From positions 310,001 through 374,000 of the forward strand of contig JACKBS010000007.1 in NCBI GenBank assembly GCA_020634435.1: a stretch of DNA of 64,000 bases, read 5' to 3'. The stretch comes from Ardenticatenaceae bacterium (lineage in GTDB: Bacteria; Chloroflexota; Anaerolineae; Promineifilales; Promineifilaceae). Shown here piece by piece: positions 34,413 to 42,706 of the stretch (positions are counted from its first letter, which is position 1; every line of letters begins with the position of its first letter). Under the pieces are notes generated by a model, which saw nothing but the letters and a program-made list of their open reading frames with translations, was not told where the DNA came from and searched no databases. The position numbers and the translations under genes are program-made.

Positions 34413-35951
34413 TTATTCTGCCTCGTCTTCTTTGGTGTCTTCGGCTTCAGACTCTTCACTGGTTTCAGCTTCGGCTTCGGGGGCGGATTCAGCTACGGCC
34501 GTTTCCACCTCATCTTCTGCCGTTTCAGCCTCATCAGACTCATCAGCCGCGGCTTCCGCTTCCAGCTCAGCCAGGTCTGGGGCATTACCCGTCAGCACCG
34601 CTTCGATACGCTCATAAGCTTTGTTCATCAGCACTTCACTGCTGAGCATTTCAAAGCCCTGGCCCTGGCGATAGTAGTCACGCATCCCTTTTTGCAGCGC
34701 TTCGTTGTCGCCAAATTGGCCCACGCGCTCGTCGATAGCGGCATCAATATCCTCATCGGTAATGCGCAGCTTCTCATCAAAAATGAACTGGCGCAGCACC
34801 AGCTGACGCTTTAACTGCTCTTCAGCACCTTCGCGGAAGTTTTCGCGGAGCTGTTCTTCCTGAGTGCTTTGCAGCTGCAAGAAATCTTCCCAGGTCCAGC
34901 CCGCGCGGGTCACCTGGTTTTTGAAGTTTTGCACCATGCCGTCAATTTCAGACTCAACGGCGGCAGGCGGATAAACCAGCGTCGCATCCTCAAGCAAATC
35001 ATCAATCATGCTTTCGATGAGCGCATTTTTGGCTTCACCTTCGGCATTGGTTTGCAGCTCTTTTTGGATGGATTCGCGCAGTTCGTCTAGCGTTTCAAAA
35101 GTGCCTTCCAGCTTGGCCAGCTCGTCGTCCAGCGGTGGCAAATTGCGGCTGCGGACGTTGAGCACATTGATCGTGAAGGTGGCCTCACGTCCAGCCAGCT
35201 CTTCCTCTTCAAAATCCTCAGGGAAGGTAATGGTGAACGTTTTCTCGTCGCCAGCAGACATACCGACCACGTTGTCAACAAAGGCTTGGCCCCAGAACAG
35301 CTGCTTGGGTTCCATGACCAGCTCAACGCTTTCGGAATTAAAGATGACGTTGTCATCGGTAGAGGTTTCAGATTCGGCCGTTTCGTCTTCTTCCGTTTCT
35401 TCAGCCTCTTTGGTTTCGGCCTCGTCGGTAGGGATCAGTTCGCCCTTACCGCCGAGGGTGACCATGTCGCCTGCTTCAACGGCACGTTCAACATCTTCCA
35501 ATGTTTGGTGGCGGGTTTGAATGCGCTCCAGCGCTTCATCAACCGCTTCTGGCGCAACTTCGACTGGTTCAATTTCTTTACGGAGTTCGCGGTAGTTGCC
35601 CAGGGTTACTTCTGGGGACAGCGGAATAGTAAACTTGAGCACCAGCGGTTCCATTTCCATGTCGTCAAAATTGGCGGGCGCGTACATTTCGGGGTCGATT
35701 TCATCAATCGCTTCGGTAAACACAGATTGCAGCATGTCTTCAACGGCTTCGGTGCGCAGGGCATCGCGGCCCACCCGCTTGAGCAGCACCGGATAAGGCA
35801 CCTTGCCTTTGCGGAAACCAGGAATATTTACCTCTTTAGCCAGCTTGCGGGCCGTTTCCCGCATCTGCTTCTCGACACGTTCTTCCGGGACCTCGATGGT
35901 CATCAAAAGCTGTCGTTTGTCATCTTGTTCTGTTTGGATCTTTAACGTCAC
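34413..35951 (-). CDS. tig: trigger factor with acidic insertion and tail
   Basis: This 512-residue ribosome-bound chaperone has the ribosome-docking signature GFRKGKVP at residues 45-52. The PPIase-like domain (about 150-250) is interrupted by an acidic stretch at about 175-200 (Glu/Asp/Thr-rich). A second acidic low-complexity tail covers roughly the last 55 residues. Typical trigger factors are 430-450 residues. The start is GTG with GAGAGG upstream. The gene is followed by clpP after 177 bases and preceded by tRNA-Leu and its terminator. Confidence 0.95.
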   Translation of the reverse strand: MTLKIQTEQDDKRQLLMTIEVPEERVEKQMRETARKLAKEVNIPGFRKGKVPYPVLLKRVGRDALRTEAVEDMLQSVFTEAIDEIDPEMYAPANFDDMEMEPLVLKFTIPLSPEVTLGNYRELRKEIEPVEVAPEAVDEALERIQTRHQTLEDVERAVEAGDMVTLGGKGELIPTDEAETKEAEETEEDETAESETSTDDNVIFNSESVELVMEPKQLFWGQAFVDNVVGMSAGDEKTFTITFPEDFEEEELAGREATFTINVLNVRSRNLPPLDDELAKLEGTFETLDELRESIQKELQTNAEGEAKNALIESMIDDLLEDATLVYPPAAVESEIDGMVQNFKNQVTRAGWTWEDFLQLQSTQEEQLRENFREGAEEQLKRQLVLRQFIFDEKLRITDEDIDAAIDERVGQFGDNEALQKGMRDYYRQGQGFEMLSSEVLMNKAYERIEAVLTGNAPDLAELEAEAAADESDEAETAEDEVETAVAESAPEAEAETSEESEAEDTKEDEAE

Positions 35952-35963
35952 GAGCTACCTCTC

Positions 35964-35997
35964 AAAAAAATTAAAGCGTTGCCTGGGCAGCAACGCT
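35964..35997 (-). terminator. intrinsic terminator after tRNA-Leu
   Basis: On the minus strand AGCGTTGC, a 7-base loop and GCAACGCT are followed by TTAATTTTTTT. It separates the tRNA transcript from tig, only 13 bases before the tig start, so some read-through into tig is possible. Confidence 0.8.
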
Positions 35998-36014
35998 CTT
36001 GATCTCTTAAAAAG

Positions 36015-36096
36015 TGGGGATGGAGGGACTTGAACCCACACGCCTTGCGGCACATGATTCTAAGTCATGCGCGTCTGCCAATTCCGCCACATCCCC
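36015..36096 (-). tRNA. tRNA-Leu (anticodon UAG)
   Basis: On the minus strand: acceptor GGGGATG/CATCCCC, D arm starting GCGGAATTGGCAGA, anticodon stem CATGA/TCATG with loop CTTAGAA (anticodon TAG), a long variable arm (GCC-GCAA-GGC) as expected for a class II tRNA, and T loop TTCAAGT. The T stem GTGGG/CCCTC has one U-U mismatch. CCA is not encoded. Confidence 0.95.
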
Positions 36097-36108
36097 AGCA
36101 AGCGGGTA

Positions 36109-36136
36109 ATTATACCACTGGAAAGGGCTTTGCCAA
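36109..36136 (-). promoter_or_regulatory. promoter of tRNA-Leu
   Basis: Minus strand: TTGGCA (36,136-36,131), a 16-base spacer, TATAAT (36,114-36,109), 12 bases before the tRNA 5' end. Confidence 0.7.
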
Positions 36137-36299
36137 CCGCATGACGCGGATAGATGGGGAAACGGCCGTATCTCCCTCAGAATGTATCCGTTTTTGTATC
36201 TCCTTCTGTGACGCTACCTATGATGCTTGGCCCCAACACATTTTATAGTGTGCTGAGTCTAATCCTGACTAAAAATCATCAATCGAGAGGAAATGTATT

Positions 36300-37151
36300 A
36301 TGGTATATCGAACTCGAGGGAGCCGAACTTCGAGCGGACGCAGCTTCAATGGTGGCCGCATTTTACTCGCACTGGTCATCGCTGGCCTTTCGCTGCTTTC
36401 CTACTGTAGTTCGCGCAGCTACAACCCCGTAACTGACGAAACGCAGTACGTGGGCATCAGCCCAGAGCAAGAAATTGTCCTGGGGCTGCAAGCCGTACCC
36501 GAAATGGTGCAGCAGTTTGGCGGCGAAGATGCCGATCAGCAAGCGCAGGCATTGCTAGACAAAGTATGCAACCGCATTTTAGAAAATAGCGGCGCAGGCG
36601 ATACCGAATGGCCTTTTGAATGTACCTTGTTGGCCGATGACCAAACGATCAACGCGTTTGCCCTACCGGGCGGGCAGTTATTTATAACGGCCGCTTTATT
36701 CGACCAGCTAGAGACAGAAGGGCAGCTTGCCGGTGTCATGGCTCATGAAATTGGGCATGTGGTCGCCCGCCATTCGGCACAACAGATCGCCAAGCAGCAG
36801 CTAACACAGGGTCTAACCGGAGCGGCCGTTATTGCCGCCTACGACCCCGATAACCCGAGCAGCCAACAGGCTGGGCAGGTTGCTCTGCTCGTTGGGCAGC
36901 TCATAAATCTGAAATTTGGTCGCGACGATGAGCTGCAATCTGACAGGCTTGGCGTGCGCTTTATGTCTGAAGCCGGGTATGATCCCCGCGCCATGATCCA
37001 GGTGATGGAGATTTTGGCCGCCGCCTCGGATGGTAATGCGCCGCCCGAATTTTTCAGCACACATCCAAACCCAGATAACCGCATTACCCGCATCGAGGAT
37101 GCTATTCAAGAGCTTTATCCCAATGGTGTTCCAGATGGGTTGGACCAATAA
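36300..37151 (+). CDS. M48 family zinc metalloprotease, probable lipoprotein
   Basis: This 283-residue protein has a basic N-terminus, a hydrophobic segment ending in LLSYC (possible lipobox, Cys36) and a peptidase M48 domain. HEIGH at residues 149-153 gives two zinc ligands and the catalytic Glu; the third ligand is in RDDELQSDRLGVRFM. Together this matches BepA/LoiP-like periplasmic proteases involved in envelope protein quality control. GAGAGGAAATG upstream is a plausible ribosome binding site. It is followed 11 bases later by a membrane protein gene. Confidence 0.88.
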   Translation: MVYRTRGSRTSSGRSFNGGRILLALVIAGLSLLSYCSSRSYNPVTDETQYVGISPEQEIVLGLQAVPEMVQQFGGEDADQQAQALLDKVCNRILENSGAGDTEWPFECTLLADDQTINAFALPGGQLFITAALFDQLETEGQLAGVMAHEIGHVVARHSAQQIAKQQLTQGLTGAAVIAAYDPDNPSSQQAGQVALLVGQLINLKFGRDDELQSDRLGVRFMSEAGYDPRAMIQVMEILAAASDGNAPPEFFSTHPNPDNRITRIEDAIQELYPNGVPDGLDQ

Positions 37152-37162
37152 AGGAGGCTGAA

Positions 37163-37666
37163 ATGAATACTGTACGTCTGCAAATTCGACATTTGGTAGA
37201 TTGGAAAGCGGCCGTTTACGCTGGAATCATTGCGGGAGCCCTGTTTTTGCTAGCTCTGCTGGTTGGCTACCCGCTGGCAACAGGCGGCACGCCGTGGACT
37301 GTCTTTCGCTTCATCGGGGCTATGGTATTAGGGCGCAGCGTGCTGCCCCCGCCGACAACGTTTGACGCTGGTGTGGTGATTACGGCCGTTCTGCTTCACT
37401 TTGCCCTGGCGATTCTCTACACACTGGTACTGGCCTTTATCATTCATCGCTGGCAAATGCTCATCAGCATCCTCGGCGGCGCGCTGTTTGGCTTTTGCCT
37501 CTACCTGATCAACTTTTTTACCTTTACCACGTTTTTTGCCTGGTTCTACCCGGCCCGTGCCTGGCCGTTTGCACTGGTCCACATTCTTTTTGGGGCCGTA
37601 GCTGGCGGCGTGTATGAACTGCTGGAAAAAGATGTGTTTGTGATTGAGGAAACGGCCGTTTCCTGA
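37163..37666 (+). CDS. four-TM membrane protein of unknown function
   Basis: This is a 167-residue protein with four hydrophobic segments (near AGIIAGALFLLALLVG, VVITAVLLHFALAIL, MLISILGGALFGFCLY and FALVHILFGAVAGGVYE). GGAGGCTGAA precedes the ATG. It is likely co-transcribed with the M48 protease. No family assignment can be made with confidence. Confidence 0.6.
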   Translation: MNTVRLQIRHLVDWKAAVYAGIIAGALFLLALLVGYPLATGGTPWTVFRFIGAMVLGRSVLPPPTTFDAGVVITAVLLHFALAILYTLVLAFIIHRWQMLISILGGALFGFCLYLINFFTFTTFFAWFYPARAWPFALVHILFGAVAGGVYELLEKDVFVIEETAVS

Positions 37667-37679
37667 TTCTCACCTCATC

Positions 37680-37718
37680 CCCCTCCCTAGCCCTCCCCCT
37701 GAGAGCGCTAGGGAGGGG
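37680..37718. repeat. GC-rich inverted repeat after the membrane protein gene
   Basis: CCCCTCCCTAG (37,680-37,690) pairs with CTAGGGAGGGG (37,708-37,718). It is related to the repeat at 24,711. It may act as a weak terminator, although there is no T-run. Confidence 0.5.
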
Positions 37719-37819
37719 ATAAGATTTAGAACGAAACCCCAATTTGGATTACAATTCCTCCCAAGGGGCGATCTCCCCGGCATATTTACCATCGTCATCA
37801 CAAAATTTGGGAGGTTTTG

Positions 37820-39211
37820 ATGGGTACATTACTGGTAAAGAATACGGCCGTTCTCGTTACCATGGACGATATGCGGCGCGAAATTGCCAACGGCGGCCTG
37901 TTTGTACGAAACAACGTCATTGAGCTAGTCGGAGAAACCAGCGAACTGCCAGAAACGGCCGATACCGTCCTCGACTTAAGCGGCCACGTCGTCCTGCCCG
38001 GATTGGTCAACACCCACCATCACCTGTACCAAAGCCTCACCCGAGTCCTGGCCCAGGATAACAACCTGTTCGATTGGCTCACCACGCTTTACCCCATCTG
38101 GGCCAACCTCACCGACGAAGCGATTTACGTCAGCACCATCACCGGGCTGGCTGAACTGGCCCTTTCTGGCTGCACCACCAGCAGCGACCACCTCTACATC
38201 TTCCCTAACGACTGCACCCTGGACAGCCAGATTCGCGCGGCCCAAGAGATTGGCGTGCGCTTTCACGCGGCACGCGGCTCCATGTCGTTGGGTGAAAGCC
38301 AGGGCGGGTTGCCACCCGACCGAGTCACTGAAGACGAAGTTTTCATTCTCAAGGACAGCCAGCGCCTCATCGAGACCTATCACGACGCCAATCGCCATGC
38401 GATGATGCGTATCGTGCTGGCCCCCTGCTCCCCCTTCTCCGTCACGCCCGACCTGATGCGCGAATCGGCTAACATGGCCCGCGCCTACGGCGTGCGGCTG
38501 CACACCCATCTGGCCGAAACGCTGGAGGAAGAAGAGTTTTGCCTGCAAACCTTTGGTCAGCGGCCGGTGCCCTACGTGGAATCGTTGGGCTGGACCGGCG
38601 ACGATGTGTGGCACGCTCACTGCGTCCACATGAGCCAACCCGAAATTGAGCTATTCGGCCAGACAGGTACTGGCGTGGCTCACTGCCCGTGCAGCAACAT
38701 GCGACTGGCCAGCGGCATCGCCCCGGTGCTGGCCTGGCATGCTGCTGGCGTGCCGGTTGGGCTGGGGGTCGATGGCTCAGCTTCTAACGACAGCGGGCAC
38801 CTGCTTGCCGAAGCGCGGCAGGCAATGCTGCTCCAGCGCGTCGCCCCAGACCGCTACCTGAGCGAAAAACCGGGTGGGCGCGGCGGCTTTGGCGGTCGCC
38901 CCGACGCGCTAACGGCACGGCAGGCGCTGGAAATTGGCACCCGTGGCGGAGCGGCCGTTTTAGGCCGGAACGATATTGGTTACCTGGCCCCCGGCATGAG
39001 CGCAGACTTCATTGCCCTGAATCTGAACCAGATTGCCTTCGCTGGTGCCTGGCACGATCCGGTAGCGGCCATTGTGCTGTGCCAGCCGCCAAAGGTTGAT
39101 TATTCGGTCATCAACGGCAAAATCGTGGTGGAACGAGGCCGACTGACCACGGTCGATTTGGGACCACACCTGGAAAGACACAACAAAATCGCCCTCGATA
39201 TGGTGCGGTAG
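37820..39211 (+). CDS. amidohydrolase, 8-oxoguanine deaminase-like
   Basis: This 463-residue metal-dependent deaminase of the amidohydrolase superfamily has metal ligands in GLVNTHHHLYQ, THLAET, HAHCVHM and GLGVDGSASND. LTRVLAQDNNLFDWLTTLYP and ALSGCTTSSDHLY match the 8-oxoguanine deaminase/hydroxyatrazine hydrolase branch. The start is ATG 37,820, five bases after GGGAGG; a TTG one codon earlier is in frame. The stop codon TAG is formed by the first bases of a palindromic repeat. No purine-catabolism genes are adjacent. Confidence 0.85.
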   Translation: MGTLLVKNTAVLVTMDDMRREIANGGLFVRNNVIELVGETSELPETADTVLDLSGHVVLPGLVNTHHHLYQSLTRVLAQDNNLFDWLTTLYPIWANLTDEAIYVSTITGLAELALSGCTTSSDHLYIFPNDCTLDSQIRAAQEIGVRFHAARGSMSLGESQGGLPPDRVTEDEVFILKDSQRLIETYHDANRHAMMRIVLAPCSPFSVTPDLMRESANMARAYGVRLHTHLAETLEEEEFCLQTFGQRPVPYVESLGWTGDDVWHAHCVHMSQPEIELFGQTGTGVAHCPCSNMRLASGIAPVLAWHAAGVPVGLGVDGSASNDSGHLLAEARQAMLLQRVAPDRYLSEKPGGRGGFGGRPDALTARQALEIGTRGGAAVLGRNDIGYLAPGMSADFIALNLNQIAFAGAWHDPVAAIVLCQPPKVDYSVINGKIVVERGRLTTVDLGPHLERHNKIALDMVR

Positions 39212-39236
39212 AGACGTTGCAATGCAACGTCTCTAC
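39208..39236. repeat. 29-bp palindromic repeat, copy 1
   Basis: GTAGAGACGTTGCA and its exact reverse complement flank a single central base. An identical copy lies at 42,661-42,689. Here the second to fourth bases, TAG, are the stop codon of the deaminase gene. Confidence 0.85.
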
Positions 39237-39244
39237 AAGAGATT

Positions 39245-40198
39245 ATGCGTATTACAGCCAGCAGCATCGTCACCAATGAAGCCGGCGAGCTTCTGCTAAT
39301 TGAGCGGCACGATATTCACACCTTTGACGTTCCCGGCGGGGGTCTGGAGGCAGGCGAACTGCCAACAGAGGCGGCCGTTCGCGAAACGTTTGAGGAAACC
39401 GGGCTAGAGGTACGGCCGTCTCATCTACTTGGCATCTACTTTTGGCCCAACAAACCCGACGCCTTTCTCACCTTCTTTGTCCGCTGCGAACTGCTCGGCG
39501 GCACACTCCGCCCGTCTGAAGAAACGCCCCGCGTGGGTTTTTGGCCCACCAACCGCCTACCGCTGCGTATGCTGCCCATGCATCGCCAACAAATTCGGCG
39601 CACGTTGGCCCATGGAGGCGAACGGCCGTTTTGGACCATCCAACCCATCACGCTGCTGTTCAAAATGGGCAAACCGGTGGTTGGGCGCGTCATCCATCCT
39701 TTCATTCAGTGGAAACGTCGGCGGCGAGGTAATCCCTCATGGCCGATTCCGAAACCATGGCGCACCGGGGCGTTTACCATCATTCGCAACGAGGCCGGTG
39801 CAGTGTTGTGGGTCAAACGCACCGACCGCGACCTTTGGAACCTACCCGGCGGTGGCGGCGAAAATGAGGAACCTCCCTGGGAAACGGCCGTGCGCGAAAC
39901 GCTCGAAGAAACGGGCTGCCACGTGCGTCTGGGTCAGCTAACCAGCATCAACAGCTACACAGACGAAGCAAATCTTACCTTTACCTTCACTGCCGAAATT
40001 AAGAGCGGGCAGCTAACCACAGGGCCGGAGTCAGCGGCCTTCGCCTGGTTCCAACCGGGTGAAGAACCGGCCAATGCGGTAAGCCAGCACCGCGAACGCG
40101 TCGCCGACGCTTGCGATCCTTCCGGCAGTGTCGTGTTCCGTAAGCAATCAAGCCGCATTGACCCACAAGCCAGTCAAACCGCTGGCGACACGGTATAA
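39245..40198 (+). CDS. tandem double-Nudix protein (both boxes intact)
   Basis: The 317-residue protein has two Nudix hydrolase domains. Both boxes keep the G-x5-E-x7-RE-x2-EE-x-G pattern: LEAGELPTEAAVRETFEETG (about 38-57) and ENEEPPWETAVRETLEETGC (about 203-222). A linker with a basic, amphipathic stretch joins them (HPFIQWKRRRRGNPSW). Nudix enzymes hydrolyse nucleoside-diphosphate derivatives; the substrate here is unknown. The next gene is a diverged paralogue. The start lies nine bases after a palindromic repeat. Confidence 0.88.
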   Translation: MRITASSIVTNEAGELLLIERHDIHTFDVPGGGLEAGELPTEAAVRETFEETGLEVRPSHLLGIYFWPNKPDAFLTFFVRCELLGGTLRPSEETPRVGFWPTNRLPLRMLPMHRQQIRRTLAHGGERPFWTIQPITLLFKMGKPVVGRVIHPFIQWKRRRRGNPSWPIPKPWRTGAFTIIRNEAGAVLWVKRTDRDLWNLPGGGGENEEPPWETAVRETLEETGCHVRLGQLTSINSYTDEANLTFTFTAEIKSGQLTTGPESAAFAWFQPGEEPANAVSQHRERVADACDPSGSVVFRKQSSRIDPQASQTAGDTV

Positions 40199-40350
40199 TC
40201 AAGCCCACTCTTGTTAATCGGAACGCACGAAGAATCCCACAAGGTGCCCACAGCAAACGCTTTAGCGAGAGCAAAGTTCTATTGATTAGCGGGCGGATGG
40301 GATGCTTCGGAAGACCTTAGCATGACAATCAATCTTGTAGGAAAGTGGCA

Positions 40351-41244
40351 ATGAACGTAGGCACCAATGGCATTGTGGTAGATCAGTATGGCAATGTCCT
40401 GCTGATTAAGCGCAACGACACGCGAACCTTTGCCCCACCTGGCGGCGCACTGGATGCTAACGAACTGCCCCCAGACGGCGCAGCCCGTGAAGTGCGCGAA
40501 GAAACCGGGCTCATTGTGCTGCCGGTGCGCCTGGTCGCCGTAAGCTACCTGGCTCTGTCACCTTTCGGCCATCTAAGCTTTTCCTTCCGCTGCCTGCTGC
40601 GCGGTGGCGAAATTGCCACTTCGGACGAATCGCCCAGCGTAGGGTTTTACAAGACCACGCCGCTGCCGCGCCGCATCAGCAGTTTTCATCGCGACCGGAT
40701 GGAAAGTGGCTTAACCCATGCCGATGAACGGCCGCTTTTCTTTCAGCACCGCCTGTCTACCTTTAATAAAGCGGCCCGGTTTATCCTGCAAAACGTGGTT
40801 TACCGCTGGCTCGACTTGAAGCGAAAGGTCAAAAGACAGCCGCCCTACCAGCCACCGCCGCAGTGGGAAGTGGCCACCTATCTGCTCCACACCAACGAAA
40901 ATGGCCAATATCTGTGGCATCGCCCCAACGAGAATACACTGTGGCAGCTGCCTGGCGGCGTGGTAACCAAACTGCAATCGCCCTGGGATACGGCCGTTCA
41001 GCTCGCCCAACAACAAACCGGCCACACCTTTCAACCGCAGCAGCTCAGCGACGTCTACCTGGGGCCGCAAGGCAACCAGCTTAGCCTCGTCTTCATGGCC
41101 AACGCCCGGCAGTCAGTTGCCAACGCCGCCATCGGCTGGTTTGCGCCGGGTCAGGAACCGGCCGAGAGCCATCCTCATCATCGCCAAATGGCGGCCACAG
41201 CAACGCTAACCAGCCAACCAACCCAATTTCACACCTTTGCCTAA
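40351..41244 (+). CDS. tandem Nudix protein with degenerate second domain
   Basis: This 297-residue paralogue of the preceding protein has a first domain that retains a good Nudix box (LDANELPPDGAAREVREETG). The second keeps the GGV and the W-TAV framework (LQSPWDTAVQLAQQQTG), but the catalytic RE-x2-EE reads QLAQQQ, so that domain is probably catalytically dead. Linkers of the two proteins also align (FHRDRMESGLTHADERP versus MHRQQIRRTLAHGGERP). The start is ATG 40,351 with AGGAAAG upstream. Confidence 0.82.
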   Translation: MNVGTNGIVVDQYGNVLLIKRNDTRTFAPPGGALDANELPPDGAAREVREETGLIVLPVRLVAVSYLALSPFGHLSFSFRCLLRGGEIATSDESPSVGFYKTTPLPRRISSFHRDRMESGLTHADERPLFFQHRLSTFNKAARFILQNVVYRWLDLKRKVKRQPPYQPPPQWEVATYLLHTNENGQYLWHRPNENTLWQLPGGVVTKLQSPWDTAVQLAQQQTGHTFQPQQLSDVYLGPQGNQLSLVFMANARQSVANAAIGWFAPGQEPAESHPHHRQMAATATLTSQPTQFHTFA

Positions 41245-41253
41245 ATCATGGGT

Positions 41254-41313
41254 GGCGAGGCACGTGGAAAGAACCTGGGCAAACCGGTGAATCGCGCCAC
41301 TACCTGCCTCGCC
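41254..41313. repeat. imperfect inverted repeat in the gap before the TPR-like gene
   Basis: GGCGAGGCA (41,254-41,262) has its reverse complement TGCCTCGCC at 41,305-41,313. It is followed by a stretch of TTTTCAC units. No gene is seen in the 273-base gap, and I found no clear promoter. Confidence 0.35.
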
Positions 41314-41517
41314 CCTACTTTTCACCTTTTACTTTTCACTTTCACCCCCTCTCGGCACTAAAGTGTAAGACACGATTTAAGAAAATTCGCCTATTCTGTG
41401 GCTGGAGAGAGAAGCCGACACATCCAGGAACAGTTAGCACTGGAGCCAGTCTGCCAACGCCAAATTTTGTACAGCAGCATAATTCGGGTCATCCCTGGAT
41501 GATTGATAAAGCAGACC

Positions 41518-42651
41518 ATGAACGAACCACACATTGAACCCACCACTGCCGATGAAGAGCGGGATACGGCCGTTACCCAAGCCCATCTCGCCACCCTGTT
41601 CAATCAGGGCTGGAGCCACCTCGTTAACCACCGTTGGCAGCAAGCCGAAGAGATTTTCCTGCAAGTCGAAGCGTACAATTCCCATTACGAACAAGATGGC
41701 CTGCACGCGAGCTACCTACGCCACAAAGCCCACCACGAAAGAAAAGCCGAAATTGCCAGGGAATTGGGTGATCTGGAAACAGCGCTCATTGCCTATAAAA
41801 ACGCGGATGACTTTGAACACGTCCAAGCCGTGCATACTTTGCTCACCATTCAGGAACGTGAAGTCCGTGCCGAGCGGCTGGCCAGCTGTGGCGATTATCA
41901 AGCCGCCGCCTGGATTTACGATCAGCTGCTGAGTGAATTTCCCACGCACGAAAAAGAAACCAACTGGCAAATCAAAAAAGAGAGCTGCTGGGAAGCGGAG
42001 CTGCTGCCCTACTTCCAGATTGGGGTCCAGGCGCTGGAAAATCAGCAGTGGCGCACGGCGTACAGTGCGTTTACCCAAGTGGTAGTCATCGATCCGTATT
42101 TTCGCAAGAACGGCCGTTCCGCTGCGGCTTTGTTAGAAATGGCCCGCAAAGAAGTGGTGCTGCTGGCCGACCAACAGCTGCGCCAGGGACAAGTACAGCA
42201 GGCGATGGACGCTTACCGTGAGATTGGCCATCTGGCCCGCATTGAAAACGTGGATGAATTTTTGCGCCTGCGCACGCATGAAGAAGAAAACGCCCAACAG
42301 CTAGAAGCTGAAGGCAAATGGTTTGAAGCAGCCAGCAAATACAAATATTTGCGCACGCTGTACTACGATGAAAACGGCCGTACCCGCTGGCAAAACGCTG
42401 CCGACCGATGCGCTGAAGAGGGCCGACTGATTTTACTCTATGAGCAAGCCATGACCGCCATCAACGATCATCTCTGGCCGGAAGCAGAAAAACTGCTGGG
42501 CCAGATTGTGGCCATCCGCCCCAACTACCAGCCCGGTGCCGAATCGGCTCGCAAGCTGCACCGCACGGCCCGCTGGCACAGTTTAGTCGCCCGCTTCACG
42601 CAGGAGGCCGGGGTGCCTCCCTCACAGATTCATCGCAGCAAACTTTCCTAA
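41518..42651 (+). CDS. TPR-like helical protein of unknown function
   Basis: The 377-residue soluble protein is almost entirely helical with repeat units such as LFNQGWSHLVNHRWQQAEEI, ALENQQWRTAYSAFTQVVVI and YEQAMTAINDHLWPEAEKLL, each ending in a W- or P-containing turn. This fits tetratricopeptide-type repeats. No enzymatic domain or membrane segment is visible. It probably acts as a protein-binding scaffold. The gene ends next to the second 29-bp palindrome. Confidence 0.65.
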   Translation: MNEPHIEPTTADEERDTAVTQAHLATLFNQGWSHLVNHRWQQAEEIFLQVEAYNSHYEQDGLHASYLRHKAHHERKAEIARELGDLETALIAYKNADDFEHVQAVHTLLTIQEREVRAERLASCGDYQAAAWIYDQLLSEFPTHEKETNWQIKKESCWEAELLPYFQIGVQALENQQWRTAYSAFTQVVVIDPYFRKNGRSAAALLEMARKEVVLLADQQLRQGQVQQAMDAYREIGHLARIENVDEFLRLRTHEEENAQQLEAEGKWFEAASKYKYLRTLYYDENGRTRWQNAADRCAEEGRLILLYEQAMTAINDHLWPEAEKLLGQIVAIRPNYQPGAESARKLHRTARWHSLVARFTQEAGVPPSQIHRSKLS

Positions 42652-42660
42652 AGCAAAATG

Positions 42661-42689
42661 GTAGAGACGTTGCAATGCAACGTCTCTAC
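42661..42689. repeat. 29-bp palindromic repeat, copy 2
   Basis: Identical in sequence to the element at 39,208-39,236. It lies between two convergent genes and could act as a bidirectional transcription stop, although no T-run is present. Confidence 0.85.
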
Positions 42690-42706
42690 GTAATGACCCC
42701 ACAATT

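Noticed and set aside
40199..40350. Possible small RNA or riboswitch in the gap between the two Nudix genes
   Set aside because: The 152 bases have no stable conserved fold that I could recognise.
39208..42689. Repeated palindromes as a possible CRISPR array
   Set aside because: Copies are 3.4 kb apart with genes between them; there is no regular spacer pattern and no cas gene.
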